From NCBI GenBank assembly GCA_946567425.1, contig CAMNXF010000008.1, forward strand, positions 59,945 through 123,944: a stretch of DNA of 64,000 bases, given 5' to 3'. Shown piece after piece: positions 53,949-62,154 of the stretch (positions are counted from its first letter, which is position 1; every line of letters begins with the position of its first letter). The position numbers and the translations under genes are program-made. The DNA is from an uncultured Clostridia bacterium (GTDB lineage Bacteria > Bacillota > Clostridia > Oscillospirales > Ruminococcaceae). The notes below the pieces were generated by a model. It had not been told where the DNA came from. It saw only the letters and a program-made list of their open reading frames with translations, and ran no database searches.

Positions 53949-53951
53949 AAA

Positions 53952-53988
53952 TAGCTGAGGTGGTGTTTAACCACTTCAGCTATTTGTC
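53952..53988 (+). terminator. Terminator after the DUF6076 gene
   Basis: TAGCTGAGGTGG and CCACTTCAGCTA, a 12-bp stem, followed by TTTGTC. Confidence 0.85.
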
Positions 53989-53992
53989 ACGC

Positions 53993-54027
53993 TTATTCTT
54001 TGTTTTATGCGGTTCAATTTTTGAAAC
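53993..54027 (+). repeat. Direct repeat copy C, right end of the element
   Basis: Matches copies A and B with about four differences (TTTTAT for TTTACT, GGTT for GGCT). The region 54028-54218 to its right is AT-rich and holds no recognisable gene, only short fragments broken by stops. Confidence 0.75.
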
Positions 54028-54218
54028 AAAAAAATCGCATATATGCCGATTTAATATCCAAGAAATACAGGAAATGCAATATGCTTTATCTGAGCATTTC
54101 AGAAATTTCACCTAATATTGTTTCTCACTTCATAATCCTCGAGTTTTTTACAGCAATTTCGAATGCGTGAATAAATGCTCATAAAAAACCGAAATCTACA
54201 GTGTTACATTTATAGTCT

Positions 54219-55193
54219 TTATTTCAAATGCCTTTGGTAGAATTCCTGTATTTTATCAAACGGAATTTTATCCTTTTTATCATACAAATCCGTATGAACA
54301 GCATTAGGTATAATAAGCAGCTTCTTGTTGTCCGAATACGGATTATCCTTGATAATATCCGCAAAAGCGTCACGACTCATATAGCAGGAGTGCGCCTTTT
54401 CGCCGTGCACAATCAGCACTGCCGAACGGATCTCGTTGGAGTAACTTAAAATCGGCATACCCGCAAAGGTGAAAGTTCCCGTAACATTCCAGCCCTCGTT
54501 TGAGTTCAAAGAACGCTCCGTATAGCCGCGTTCCGTCTTGTAATAGTCATAATAATCCTTGACAAAAAACGGAGCGTCGTCGGGAATTTCATCGGCAACT
54601 CCTCCTGCTCTGATATGACTTTTATTCTTGAAGTCCGCCGTGCGCTGTTTACACATTTCCGTTTTCGCCAGATAACGTTTTTCGGGATCATCATCTGCGT
54701 CAAAATAGCCCTTTGCGCCGATACGTGTCATATCGTACATTGTTGAGGAAACTGTTGCTTTAATCCGAGTATCCATACAAGCCGCATTCAGCGCCATTCC
54801 TCCAAAACCGCAAATTCCCAATATTCCGATTTTTTCGGGATCGATATTGTCCTGCACGGAAAAAAAATCTACCGCTGCGCAGAAGTCCTCTGTGTTGATA
54901 TCGGGAGAAGCCGTGTTGCGTACCGTGCCGCCGCTTTCACCGATAAACGACGGATCAAATGCCAAAGCGGCAAATCCGCGTGCGGCTAATTCATCCGCGT
55001 ACAAGCCCGCCGCCTGTTCTTTAACCGCACCGAACGGTCCTGCTACGGCAATTGCCGAAAGCATTCCCTCATAATTTTTCGGCGTGTACAAATCGCCGCA
55101 CAGCTCCACGCCGTAACGGTTTACAAAGTTGACCTTTGTGCGGATTACATTCTCGTTCAGTTTAAAGCTGTAACCGTCATATCTTGATTTCAT
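54219..55193 (-). CDS. Alpha/beta hydrolase (YcjY/DLH-like)
   Basis: A 324-residue alpha/beta hydrolase. It opens NVIRTKVNFVNRYGVELCGDLYTP; the nucleophile elbow is normally G-x-S-x-G and here reads ILGICGFGGMALNA, a Cys in place of Ser as in dienelactone hydrolase-like enzymes. The acid and base are probably in VLIVHGEKAHSCYM and NAVHTDLYD. ATG 55193 follows SD GGAGG. Last gene of a seven-gene unit. Confidence 0.88.
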   Translation of the reverse strand: MKSRYDGYSFKLNENVIRTKVNFVNRYGVELCGDLYTPKNYEGMLSAIAVAGPFGAVKEQAAGLYADELAARGFAALAFDPSFIGESGGTVRNTASPDINTEDFCAAVDFFSVQDNIDPEKIGILGICGFGGMALNAACMDTRIKATVSSTMYDMTRIGAKGYFDADDDPEKRYLAKTEMCKQRTADFKNKSHIRAGGVADEIPDDAPFFVKDYYDYYKTERGYTERSLNSNEGWNVTGTFTFAGMPILSYSNEIRSAVLIVHGEKAHSCYMSRDAFADIIKDNPYSDNKKLLIIPNAVHTDLYDKKDKIPFDKIQEFYQRHLK

Positions 55194-55212
55194 AATAAAT
55201 CCTCCGTTTCTT

Positions 55213-55980
55213 TTACGCAAGCGAAAATGTAACGGTTGCGTTTCCGCTGCCCAGCGCGGTTTTCAATTCGTTTTGAGTAACGTTTTGTATCTTGCCGAGC
55301 CGTGTGAAATTCCACGAATTTGTATCATAATAAATTGTGATCTGATTGCCGAGATATAAAATTATATCGCCCGGCTCTGTCGTTATCTGTGTGTCGTTGC
55401 GGGGCAAGTCAGTTCCGATTTCGCCGACCTTTTCAAAGCTGCCGTAATCATGCATTTCAATGGTTAAATCGCCGTTTCTAAGCAGCTCTTTCAGCGCTTC
55501 GGCAGAGGAATTGTCCTCTAATTTCGCTGAGAATGTATTGCCGTTTACCGAAATGTTTATCATATTCGCATCCTCCTTTATTACAGGACTTTCTGTTGAA
55601 TTTTCGCTTGAAGTGACATTCGATAGGTTCTCCGAACTCAAATTGCCCGGCGTTTCATAGGATACTTTGCTGTTTATTGAGCTTTGCGGCTCGGAATTTA
55701 CGCTGCTTGGATTTGATGTTGTGAAATCACTCGAACTTTCAACGGAAACTTCGCTGCTTGAGCTGCTTGACGAATCCTGTGTTTCCGAATCCGAGCCGCT
55801 TGTGCTTGATGTCGTTAAACTGTCAGAGATTTCGAAAGAAATCGTTTTGCTTGTATTTGAAAAATTGACGTTGCTTGATAAATCCGAAGAATTACCGCCG
55901 AGCTCCTCGCTGTTTTCATTGCAAGCGGTAAGGCAGACCGCCGCAAGAACTTCAATTATTATTGAAATTATTTTTTTCAT
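55213..55980 (-). CDS. Lipoprotein with Ser-rich linker and cyclophilin-like domain (1)
   Basis: A 255-residue exported protein with signal peptide and lipobox (VCLTAC, Cys at 20), a Ser/Thr/Glu-rich linker of about 115 residues, and a C-terminal cyclophilin-like fold (INISVNGNTFSAKLEDNSSA, then DLTIEMHDYGSFEKVGEIG and QITIYYDTNSWNFTRLGKI). The fold is structurally like cyclophilin but lacks isomerase residues; role unknown. Starts within the flavodoxin stop (ATGA). Confidence 0.85.
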   Translation of the reverse strand: MKKIISIIIEVLAAVCLTACNENSEELGGNSSDLSSNVNFSNTSKTISFEISDSLTTSSTSGSDSETQDSSSSSSSEVSVESSSDFTTSNPSSVNSEPQSSINSKVSYETPGNLSSENLSNVTSSENSTESPVIKEDANMINISVNGNTFSAKLEDNSSAEALKELLRNGDLTIEMHDYGSFEKVGEIGTDLPRNDTQITTEPGDIILYLGNQITIYYDTNSWNFTRLGKIQNVTQNELKTALGSGNATVTFSLA

Positions 55981-56513
55981 ACATTCGACCCCGCTTTATA
56001 AGCCTCTTCAAGCGCTTTATGACCGTTTATCTCTCCCGCACCGTTTACGCCTCCCGCAAAAATCACCCCGCTGAGCTTTGCCTTTTCATAGCAATCGATC
56101 CACCCCTGCAAACCCGTAACCGTTCCGCTCGGAGTGCTTTCCTCATCTTCGGCGGCTGTCGCTATAAGATATATTTCTCGGAATTTGTAATCAGTTGTGT
56201 AGAGCGGGTTTGCACGGTCAAGCAATGTTTTCATCTGACCTCTCATTCCGTAGTAGTAAACGGGCGTTGCGAATACGATTACATCGGCGTTCATCATCTT
56301 CTCCGCAATTTCCCGTGCGTCGTCGTTTATCACGCAATTCTGTGTTTTCTGACAGGAAAGGCAGCCTGTGCAGAACGCTATCTTCTTTCCGCGCAGCTCA
56401 ATTTTTTCTACGGGATTACCCGCTTCGACTGCACCTCGCACAAATTCATCCGCAAGTGCGTCCGAGTTGCTTTTTGCCCTTAAACTTGTCGAAATGACCA
56501 AAATATTCTTCAT
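55977..56513 (-). CDS. Flavodoxin-family NAD(P)H-dependent reductase
   Basis: A 178-residue FMN-binding protein. KNILVISTSLRAKSNSDALA at the start is the phosphate loop, FCTGCLSCQKTQNC is a three-Cys motif found in Fe-S-linked iron-sulfur flavoproteins, and VIVFATPVYYYGMRGQMKTL is the family mark. Possible quinone or nitro/azo reductase; substrate not known. SD GGAGG is in the end of the upstream LysE gene. Confidence 0.9.
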   Translation of the reverse strand: MKNILVISTSLRAKSNSDALADEFVRGAVEAGNPVEKIELRGKKIAFCTGCLSCQKTQNCVINDDAREIAEKMMNADVIVFATPVYYYGMRGQMKTLLDRANPLYTTDYKFREIYLIATAAEDEESTPSGTVTGLQGWIDCYEKAKLSGVIFAGGVNGAGEINGHKALEEAYKAGSNV

Positions 56514-56515
56514 AA

Positions 56516-57130
56516 TCAACCTCCGAATGTCTTTAGAAAAATTACTGCTGCAAACAGCAGCAGGACACTGCCGAAAACCTTATTTACAGCCCTGAACTCA
56601 CGGCCTGCGTTCTTCTTTTTAATAAAGCTTGTGAGCAGCGAAACTGCGATCCACCAAAAATACGTGCCTATCAAAACGCCGAGAACTATCATTACGGAAG
56701 CAAGAACACCGTCCTGTGCGGATAATCCGAAATACGAAAAAGCGAATATAAATGTAAGTATCGCCGTGGGATTTGTTATCCCAACCGCAAACGAAGATAA
56801 AAACATTTTCGCATAGCTTATTTTTTCAGCTTCAAATTGGCGTTCTTCGGGCTTTTTCAGAATTTGAGAAACACCCATAGCCGCCACGAATAAACCTCCG
56901 ACTATGTTAATTATCATCTGATATTTCAGCAGAAAATCCGAAATCAGTGTCAATCCGAAAGCGCCGATACACGCATAAATGCAATCGGCGGCAGACGAGC
57001 CCGAACCCGTTATCAATCCCGCTTTAACGCCGTAATTCAGCGTCCGCTGAACTGTCAGCGTTCCGACCGCGCCTATCGGCATACCGAACAGGAGACCGAT
57101 CAGAACACCTTTTATCAAGCAACTGCCCAT
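56516..57130 (-). CDS. LysE-type exporter
   Basis: A 204-residue protein with six membrane helices. LIGLLFGMPIGAVGTLTVQR is the LysE/RhtB signature (GxxxGP-like), and GITNPTAILTFIFAFSYFGL is the second family motif. It exports amino acids or related amphipathic metabolites. ATG 57130 lies 10 bp after the DUF3737 stop with GGTGA as a weak SD. A longer in-frame extension would overlap DUF3737 by 85 bp and is rejected. Confidence 0.85.
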   Translation of the reverse strand: MGSCLIKGVLIGLLFGMPIGAVGTLTVQRTLNYGVKAGLITGSGSSAADCIYACIGAFGLTLISDFLLKYQMIINIVGGLFVAAMGVSQILKKPEERQFEAEKISYAKMFLSSFAVGITNPTAILTFIFAFSYFGLSAQDGVLASVMIVLGVLIGTYFWWIAVSLLTSFIKKKNAGREFRAVNKVFGSVLLLFAAVIFLKTFGG

Positions 57131-57140
57131 TGTGTCACCG

Positions 57141-57992
57141 TTATGCGCAGCAACAGCATTCTTTCGTAATGATCTCACCGTGCGAAGCCTCATCGTCGCG
57201 GATAATCTTTTGTACGCAAGGCACATATATATGACCCGACAGCGGATTTTTTATGCTCAATACCGATGTGGTGATAGTTGCCTCTACCTCGGATTTCTCA
57301 AAGCAAAGGTCGGTATCGATCATTTCGCAGTTGACGAGTTTCAGTCCCTTGCAGTAGCAAAGCGGCTGCGTGCCGATTATCCTGCAATTCTCAAAGGTTA
57401 CATTCTCGCAGTACCAAGCAAGATATTCTCCTTTGACAACGCTGTTTCTGATCGTTACGTTTTTTGCATGCCAGAATGCGTCCTTTGTATCAAAAACGCA
57501 GTCCTCGAAAACGGAGTTTTCAATGTACTGAAAAGAATACTTGCCTTTAAGATGTACCCTTGAAAACTTCAAATGCTCGGAGCGCATCATAAAATACTCG
57601 CTTTGTGCAGTGCAGTCGGTCATTTCAACACCTCGAACAGACCACCCGAATTCGGGCGAGATAATATCGCAGCCGCTCATTTTGACATTTGAGCACTCCC
57701 TCAGAGCCTTGATACCGTAAAGTTTTGTATTTGTAATTTCAATATCGTTTGAATACCACAGTGCCGCACGGCAAAGCTCTGTCATTTCGGAATCCGCAAC
57801 TTTCAGCTTGTCGTCATGCCAGAAAGGGTAGCGCAGATTGAAAAAGCAATCCTTTGCGGCAATGTTTCCGCACTCCTTAAATGCGCTCTCACCGTCGGCA
57901 GGACCGTCGAATTTGCAGTTTTGAACCGTAATATCACGTTCGCCGTATAACGCTCTTTCTTCGTCAAAGGTTCGGTTTGTGATCGTAGTCAT
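57141..57992 (-). CDS. DUF3737 protein (predicted right-handed beta-helix)
   Basis: A 283-residue protein built of short repeats with N/C/F ladder residues: ITVQNCKFDGPADGESAFKE, NIAAKDCFFNLRYPFWHDDK and so on to the end. This is the DUF3737 family, common in gut Firmicutes, expected to fold as a beta-helix. No signal peptide, so cytosolic. Ends with CCCCA. Starts inside the stop of the 77-residue gene (ATGA). Function unknown. Confidence 0.88.
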   Translation of the reverse strand: MTTITNRTFDEERALYGERDITVQNCKFDGPADGESAFKECGNIAAKDCFFNLRYPFWHDDKLKVADSEMTELCRAALWYSNDIEITNTKLYGIKALRECSNVKMSGCDIISPEFGWSVRGVEMTDCTAQSEYFMMRSEHLKFSRVHLKGKYSFQYIENSVFEDCVFDTKDAFWHAKNVTIRNSVVKGEYLAWYCENVTFENCRIIGTQPLCYCKGLKLVNCEMIDTDLCFEKSEVEATITTSVLSIKNPLSGHIYVPCVQKIIRDDEASHGEIITKECCCCA

Positions 57993-58222
57993 ATCATCTT
58001 CTCCTTTTTCATTTTGTATACAAGATAGTCCAAGCAGTCGATCCGCTTTTGTTCCTTGTGCAATTCGTCCAGAAGAGTTTGTCTGTGCAACCTCAGCAGT
58101 TTTAATCCCTCGGAATATTTTTCCTTATGCAGATCGTCAATAAACGCTTCAATAATATCTTCGCCGCACCCCGAATCTCTTAAATTCCGGACTATGGATT
58201 CTTCTCCGTATTCGCCGTTCAT
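57989..58222 (-). CDS. Small helical protein, unknown function
   Basis: A 77-residue, highly charged protein, mostly helical (EKYSEGLKLLRLHRQTLLDE and KRIDCLDYLVYKMKKEKM). Its second half resembles the C-terminal helix of regulators that act on DUF3737-type operons, but no HTH is present. 4-bp overlap with DUF3737 and 19-bp gap from the lipoprotein gene. Confidence 0.7.
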   Translation of the reverse strand: MNGEYGEESIVRNLRDSGCGEDIIEAFIDDLHKEKYSEGLKLLRLHRQTLLDELHKEQKRIDCLDYLVYKMKKEKMI

Positions 58223-58241
58223 ATTTTTTCGCCTTTCCCGC

Positions 58242-58895
58242 TCAGCTTATGCTGTTTATCAAAACTATTTTGTTGCCCCAACCATCCAGTACGGGATTGT
58301 TTTCAACGGCTTGCTTGAATTCGTCGGTGAAGTCAAAATAACCTACCTTCGTGTATTCGCTGCTTACTTCTGCGTCACCGTAAAAAAGCACGATCCGATT
58401 CGGTTCGGAATAATAAACCTCGCCCGCTTTCTCGGAAGTAATACTTTCGGGATTTGAGGGAATTTCATATCTTGACGGGATATCGTAATACTGCATAACC
58501 ACCCAATTTTCGTAATCGTCATAGTGGTAGATAGGCAGCCGCCATTCTGCTGTTCCAACGTGCCTTGCGATAGCCGCCGCCGTGTCGTTATCGTAAAGGT
58601 GCAGTATAAACGATGAACCCCTATCTCCGAAGCACACCTCCAATTCGGTCGCCGATACGGCAGGAGTTGAAGCGCTGTTTGTTTCGGAAATGTTATTTGT
58701 ATCACTGTTTGAATCGGTACTCGTTTCGCTGCTGCCATTATCGACGCTGCTTGAATAGCTGTTGTCCTGATTTCCTGTTATGACTGAATGACTTTCACTC
58801 CGATTGCTTTCGATCTTATTATCGCTTGTTCCGCTGCACCCTGCCAACAGCATTGCCGCAACAAGTACGGATATAAATAAAGTTTTCTTTTTCAT
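58242..58895 (-). CDS. Lipoprotein with Ser-rich linker and cyclophilin-like domain (2)
   Basis: A 217-residue exported lipoprotein (AMLLAGCSG, lipobox LAGC). Ser/Asn/Thr linker to about residue 80, then a cyclophilin-like domain (LEVCFGDRGSSFILHLYDND, RIVLFYGDAEVSSEYTKVGY). Paralogous in layout to the lipoprotein at 55213. First gene of the seven-gene unit. SD GGAAAG. Confidence 0.82.
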   Translation of the reverse strand: MKKKTLFISVLVAAMLLAGCSGTSDNKIESNRSESHSVITGNQDNSYSSSVDNGSSETSTDSNSDTNNISETNSASTPAVSATELEVCFGDRGSSFILHLYDNDTAAAIARHVGTAEWRLPIYHYDDYENWVVMQYYDIPSRYEIPSNPESITSEKAGEVYYSEPNRIVLFYGDAEVSSEYTKVGYFDFTDEFKQAVENNPVLDGWGNKIVLINSIS

Positions 58896-58967
58896 ATAGT
58901 TTCCTTTCCTGCGCCAATTGGATAACGCATATCATATTTCAGAAATGTTTTCCTGACCCTTGACTAT

Positions 58968-58996
58968 ATTATAGCACATCGGCATCAATATAGCAA
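58968..58996 (-). promoter_or_regulatory. Promoter of the seven-gene lipoprotein operon
   Basis: On the minus strand TTGCTA (58996-58991), 17 bp, TATAAT (58973-58968). All seven genes follow with gaps under 21 bp. Confidence 0.75.
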
Positions 58997-59043
58997 ATAC
59001 TTATATTAAATATTTTGGTATAGCAAGCAGGCATATTTGCGTT

Positions 59044-61389
59044 TTATTCTGCAATAAGCACGGTCAATGATGTCTTTTTTATTTGTCCTGCCGCAAAATA
59101 AGCGAAACAGAAGAACAATGCCATTACAATTCCCGATGGCAATATTACGCTGCCAAGCGACGGTGAGGACGCAAAGCTGCTTATTCCCGCCATTTTCATA
59201 ACCGCCGATACCAACGGGTCTGTGAGCAATGCCGCAAGTACCGTTCCCGCCGCCGAGCCGATAAGTGCCACAATGCCGAAGCGGACGGCAAAGGTCAGCC
59301 GCAGGGTGCTTGTTCTGAATCCGACAGCCTTGTAAATGCCCAAGTCACTTTGTTCAGCCGATAGGAGTTTTCCGCTTGTCATCACTGTTACGATAAGTAT
59401 AAAAACGAAAACCATTGCGTACATAGCTGCGATAAGGGCGTGCATTGCGGAAATAATACCGAATAATCCGGGCCAGGTGTTTTCGTGAACATGGACGTCG
59501 CCGCCGTAAGCTGTTTCCAACGCTTCGGTTATCGCCGATTTCTGCGAGGGATCTTCAAGGAAATAGTGCCAACACCATATATGAGGGTTATCACTGCCGA
59601 TTTTAAGGTATCCCTCACGGCTCATGCCCACGTTATCTCCCATATCGTTGGCACAGGAGTAAATTCCCGATACGGTATACTCTCCGCTTACTTTATCGCC
59701 GCGGACAGTAACGTTATCGCCGACGGAAACCCCGAAATGTGCGGCTACAAATTCCGTAAGCACTATCTCATTATCGTTTGCGCAGGTTTCGCCCGTAAGA
59801 ATATGAAAGCGTTCCGGCTCGGAAATAACGTTTGCGGTATAGTCAACGCCGTTTACCGTAACGCTCGGCATTGCCAGCAAATAGGTGTCGGTTATTTCGG
59901 AATAATTCCTTACGGTTTCCTCCGCCGCTTCAGCCGTAAGGTTTCCGAACACCTGTACGCCGATGTCGTGGTCGGCAGGATTAAAAGCGTCCATCATACC
60001 CTTTCCGTCCACACCCAGCCACGAATTCATTCTGCCCGTAAGAGAAGCGAAAAACACCAACAGCATAGCTGTTATCAATGCGCCTATATACCGCCGCTTT
60101 CCCGTCAGCAGCTGCCGAACGGCAAGCCTGAAATGAACAGCTTTTCCGAAAGCGGAAACGGATTTTTGAGGGTTAAGCCGCAGCGTTTCCGTTTCACGAC
60201 GAATAGCCGCCATTGGTGTGATCTTGCCGATTTTTCTTGTTCTGAACACGATAAATCCCGTAAGCAACAGCAGAATAATCACAAAGGACAGTGCGATCCA
60301 ACCAATCGGCATTGCAGACGGTATCCGAATACCCACCGTAGTCAAGGTCATGCTGTTTACAAGATAGCTGAGCGGGACGGAAAGAATCAGCCCCAAAACC
60401 ATTCCGCCCGCTATCCCGATAAGGTATTGCATAAGCTGAATTACCCGCAGCTTGGCGGAGGTAAACCCGACGGTTTTCAAAATTCCCATATTTACGGTAT
60501 CGGTTTCAATGGCGCTGCTGATGCTGTGACCCAGTACGACCAAAACTACCGCTAACAGAACCGCAACGAAAGCCAGAAGAAGTCCGCAGAACGCATTGTG
60601 CAAAATCAGCATAAAGCCCGAAATTGCTGTCTTGCTGTGTACAAATTCGGCATAGCGGGTAAGCTCCGTGTTTTCGTTTATAACCCTGCTAAACTCCGCT
60701 TCGTTCAGATTTGCGGAGGAAAAAATATGAACCATATACCCGCCCCGCGCAAGTGCGTCAATGCCCGAATTTCGGATAACCGAAAGTATTTGGGCTCTGT
60801 CGGTTTCACCGATAAGGAAGCCTTTCATGCCTATCATTGAGCTGCCCATAAAAGGGTCCTCGTAAAAGCCCTTTACCGTAAAGACGGCGTTTTTTCCCGC
60901 TCTTGCAATAGGAAATGTTATTTCGTCGCCGATTTTTATACCGAACATAGAAACCATTGAGGCTGAAACGTAAATCTCGCCGCTTGAAATTTTGTCGGGC
61001 TGTTCCACATATCCCGTTAAACTGTCTGTAAAAAATCTGTATCTGTTTTCGCTCGGGGAGTATGCTATAAGCTGCCCTTCGCTGTCGGATTCCTGCCCGT
61101 TTGCCGTGTAATTTGAAAAAACAATGTTTTGCGTTTCGGTGCGGTCGACTTCGGGCAGGCTTTCAATGCTGTCGGAAAGTACTGTAATATCGTCAATCCC
61201 CGAAACCCAAGCGGTAAGTTCTCCGAAACCCGCCCTCCGCATTTCGCTTTCAATATACGCTCCCGAATTTGTCCAAACGGACAATACCGTTCCGAGAGCG
61301 GCTGCGACAAACAGCGTAAGAATAAATATTCCCGCAAGCGTACCCTTGTGCTTTTTCAGATTTGCTTTTATAAGAGTTCTGTATTCCAT
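59044..61389 (-). CDS. FtsX-family ABC transporter permease (MacB-like, two FtsX domains)
   Basis: A 781-residue membrane protein. One N-terminal helix (GIFILTLFVAAALGTVLSVW) precedes a large outer domain, then three helices near 260-390 (first FtsX domain), a second outer domain and three or four helices to the end (second FtsX domain). The GILKTVGFTSAKLRVIQLMQ and GIYKAVGFRTSTLRLTFAVR stretches are the typical FtsX coupling segments. Such proteins work as mechanotransmitters or lipoprotein/peptide exporters. Partner ATPase is encoded 3 bp upstream. Confidence 0.9.
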   Translation of the reverse strand: MEYRTLIKANLKKHKGTLAGIFILTLFVAAALGTVLSVWTNSGAYIESEMRRAGFGELTAWVSGIDDITVLSDSIESLPEVDRTETQNIVFSNYTANGQESDSEGQLIAYSPSENRYRFFTDSLTGYVEQPDKISSGEIYVSASMVSMFGIKIGDEITFPIARAGKNAVFTVKGFYEDPFMGSSMIGMKGFLIGETDRAQILSVIRNSGIDALARGGYMVHIFSSANLNEAEFSRVINENTELTRYAEFVHSKTAISGFMLILHNAFCGLLLAFVAVLLAVVLVVLGHSISSAIETDTVNMGILKTVGFTSAKLRVIQLMQYLIGIAGGMVLGLILSVPLSYLVNSMTLTTVGIRIPSAMPIGWIALSFVIILLLLTGFIVFRTRKIGKITPMAAIRRETETLRLNPQKSVSAFGKAVHFRLAVRQLLTGKRRYIGALITAMLLVFFASLTGRMNSWLGVDGKGMMDAFNPADHDIGVQVFGNLTAEAAEETVRNYSEITDTYLLAMPSVTVNGVDYTANVISEPERFHILTGETCANDNEIVLTEFVAAHFGVSVGDNVTVRGDKVSGEYTVSGIYSCANDMGDNVGMSREGYLKIGSDNPHIWCWHYFLEDPSQKSAITEALETAYGGDVHVHENTWPGLFGIISAMHALIAAMYAMVFVFILIVTVMTSGKLLSAEQSDLGIYKAVGFRTSTLRLTFAVRFGIVALIGSAAGTVLAALLTDPLVSAVMKMAGISSFASSPSLGSVILPSGIVMALFFCFAYFAAGQIKKTSLTVLIAE

Positions 61390-61392
61390 GCG

Positions 61393-62154
61393 TCACCACC
61401 TCAACGAGGAAAGCCATGTGTTTACCTTTTCCGCTCTTTCTTTTTCTTCGTTTGCGTTATATGCCGATAAAGTCAACTCATCAAGAATTTGTCCGTCCTC
61501 CAGATATAAAATGCGGTTACCGTGAACCGCCGCCCTTACGTCGTGGGTTACCATTAAAAGGCTTTGTCCGTTACTGTTAAGCTCCGTCAGCAGCTTCAGC
61601 ACGTCGTCGCTGTTTTTCCTGTTGAGCGCGCCCGTGGGTTCGTCCGCAAAGATAAGCGAGGGGGAGTTTATCATTGCTCTTGCGATTGCGGCTCTCTGCG
61701 CCTCTCCGCCGGACACCTGAACGGGCAAACGGTCTTTGGCATTGTCGGCATGCATTTGGGAAAGCAAACGCCCGGCTTTTTCATGAATTTCCTTTATATC
61801 TCCCGTTTTACCCGCATATCCCGCCACGGCAACATTTTCAAACAGCGTCAGATTGCTTACAAGATGCGTCTGCTGAAAGACAAAGCCGAATTCACTTGAC
61901 CGCAGCTTCGCCATTTTGTTTTCGGAGAGTTTTCCGATGCTCTGCCCTTTGAATATGACCTCGCCGCCTGTAAAGCTGTCCATTCCGCCGAGAGCATACA
62001 GCAAGGTGGATTTCCCCGCGCCCGATGCGCCCATTATTACGGTAAAATCGCCCTCGTAAATATCCGTAGTTACGGATTTTAATATCTGCACTTCCGTTCC
62101 GTTTTGTGAAAAGTATTTGCAGACGTTTTTTCCGCTGAGTAAAATGTTTTTCAT
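61393..62154 (-). CDS. ABC transporter ATPase (MacB/LolD-like)
   Basis: A 253-residue ATPase. Walker A GASGAGKSTL (about 41-50), Q-loop FVFQQTHLVSNLT, signature VSGGEAQRAAIARAM, Walker B LIFADEPTGALN, switch MVTHDV. This wording is typical of the MacB/LolD/BceA group paired with FtsX permeases. 4-bp overlap with the ligase gene. Confidence 0.93.
   Translation of the reverse strand: MKNILLSGKNVCKYFSQNGTEVQILKSVTTDIYEGDFTVIMGASGAGKSTLLYALGGMDSFTGGEVIFKGQSIGKLSENKMAKLRSSEFGFVFQQTHLVSNLTLFENVAVAGYAGKTGDIKEIHEKAGRLLSQMHADNAKDRLPVQVSGGEAQRAAIARAMINSPSLIFADEPTGALNRKNSDDVLKLLTELNSNGQSLLMVTHDVRAAVHGNRILYLEDGQILDELTLSAYNANEEKERAEKVNTWLSSLRW

Larger units (their letters stand above)
47289..54027. mobile_element. 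Degenerate integrative mobilizable element, about 6.7 kb
   Basis: Direct repeats B and C flank a gene set with no chromosomal housekeeping gene: two Tn916-like integrases, a MobP-type relaxase and RHH partner, an oriT candidate, HTH and excisionase genes, and a DUF6076 cargo gene. DNA is AT-richer than the flanks. There is no type IV secretion or coupling gene, so transfer would need a helper. Three genes carry inactivating lesions, which suggests decay. Confidence 0.8.
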
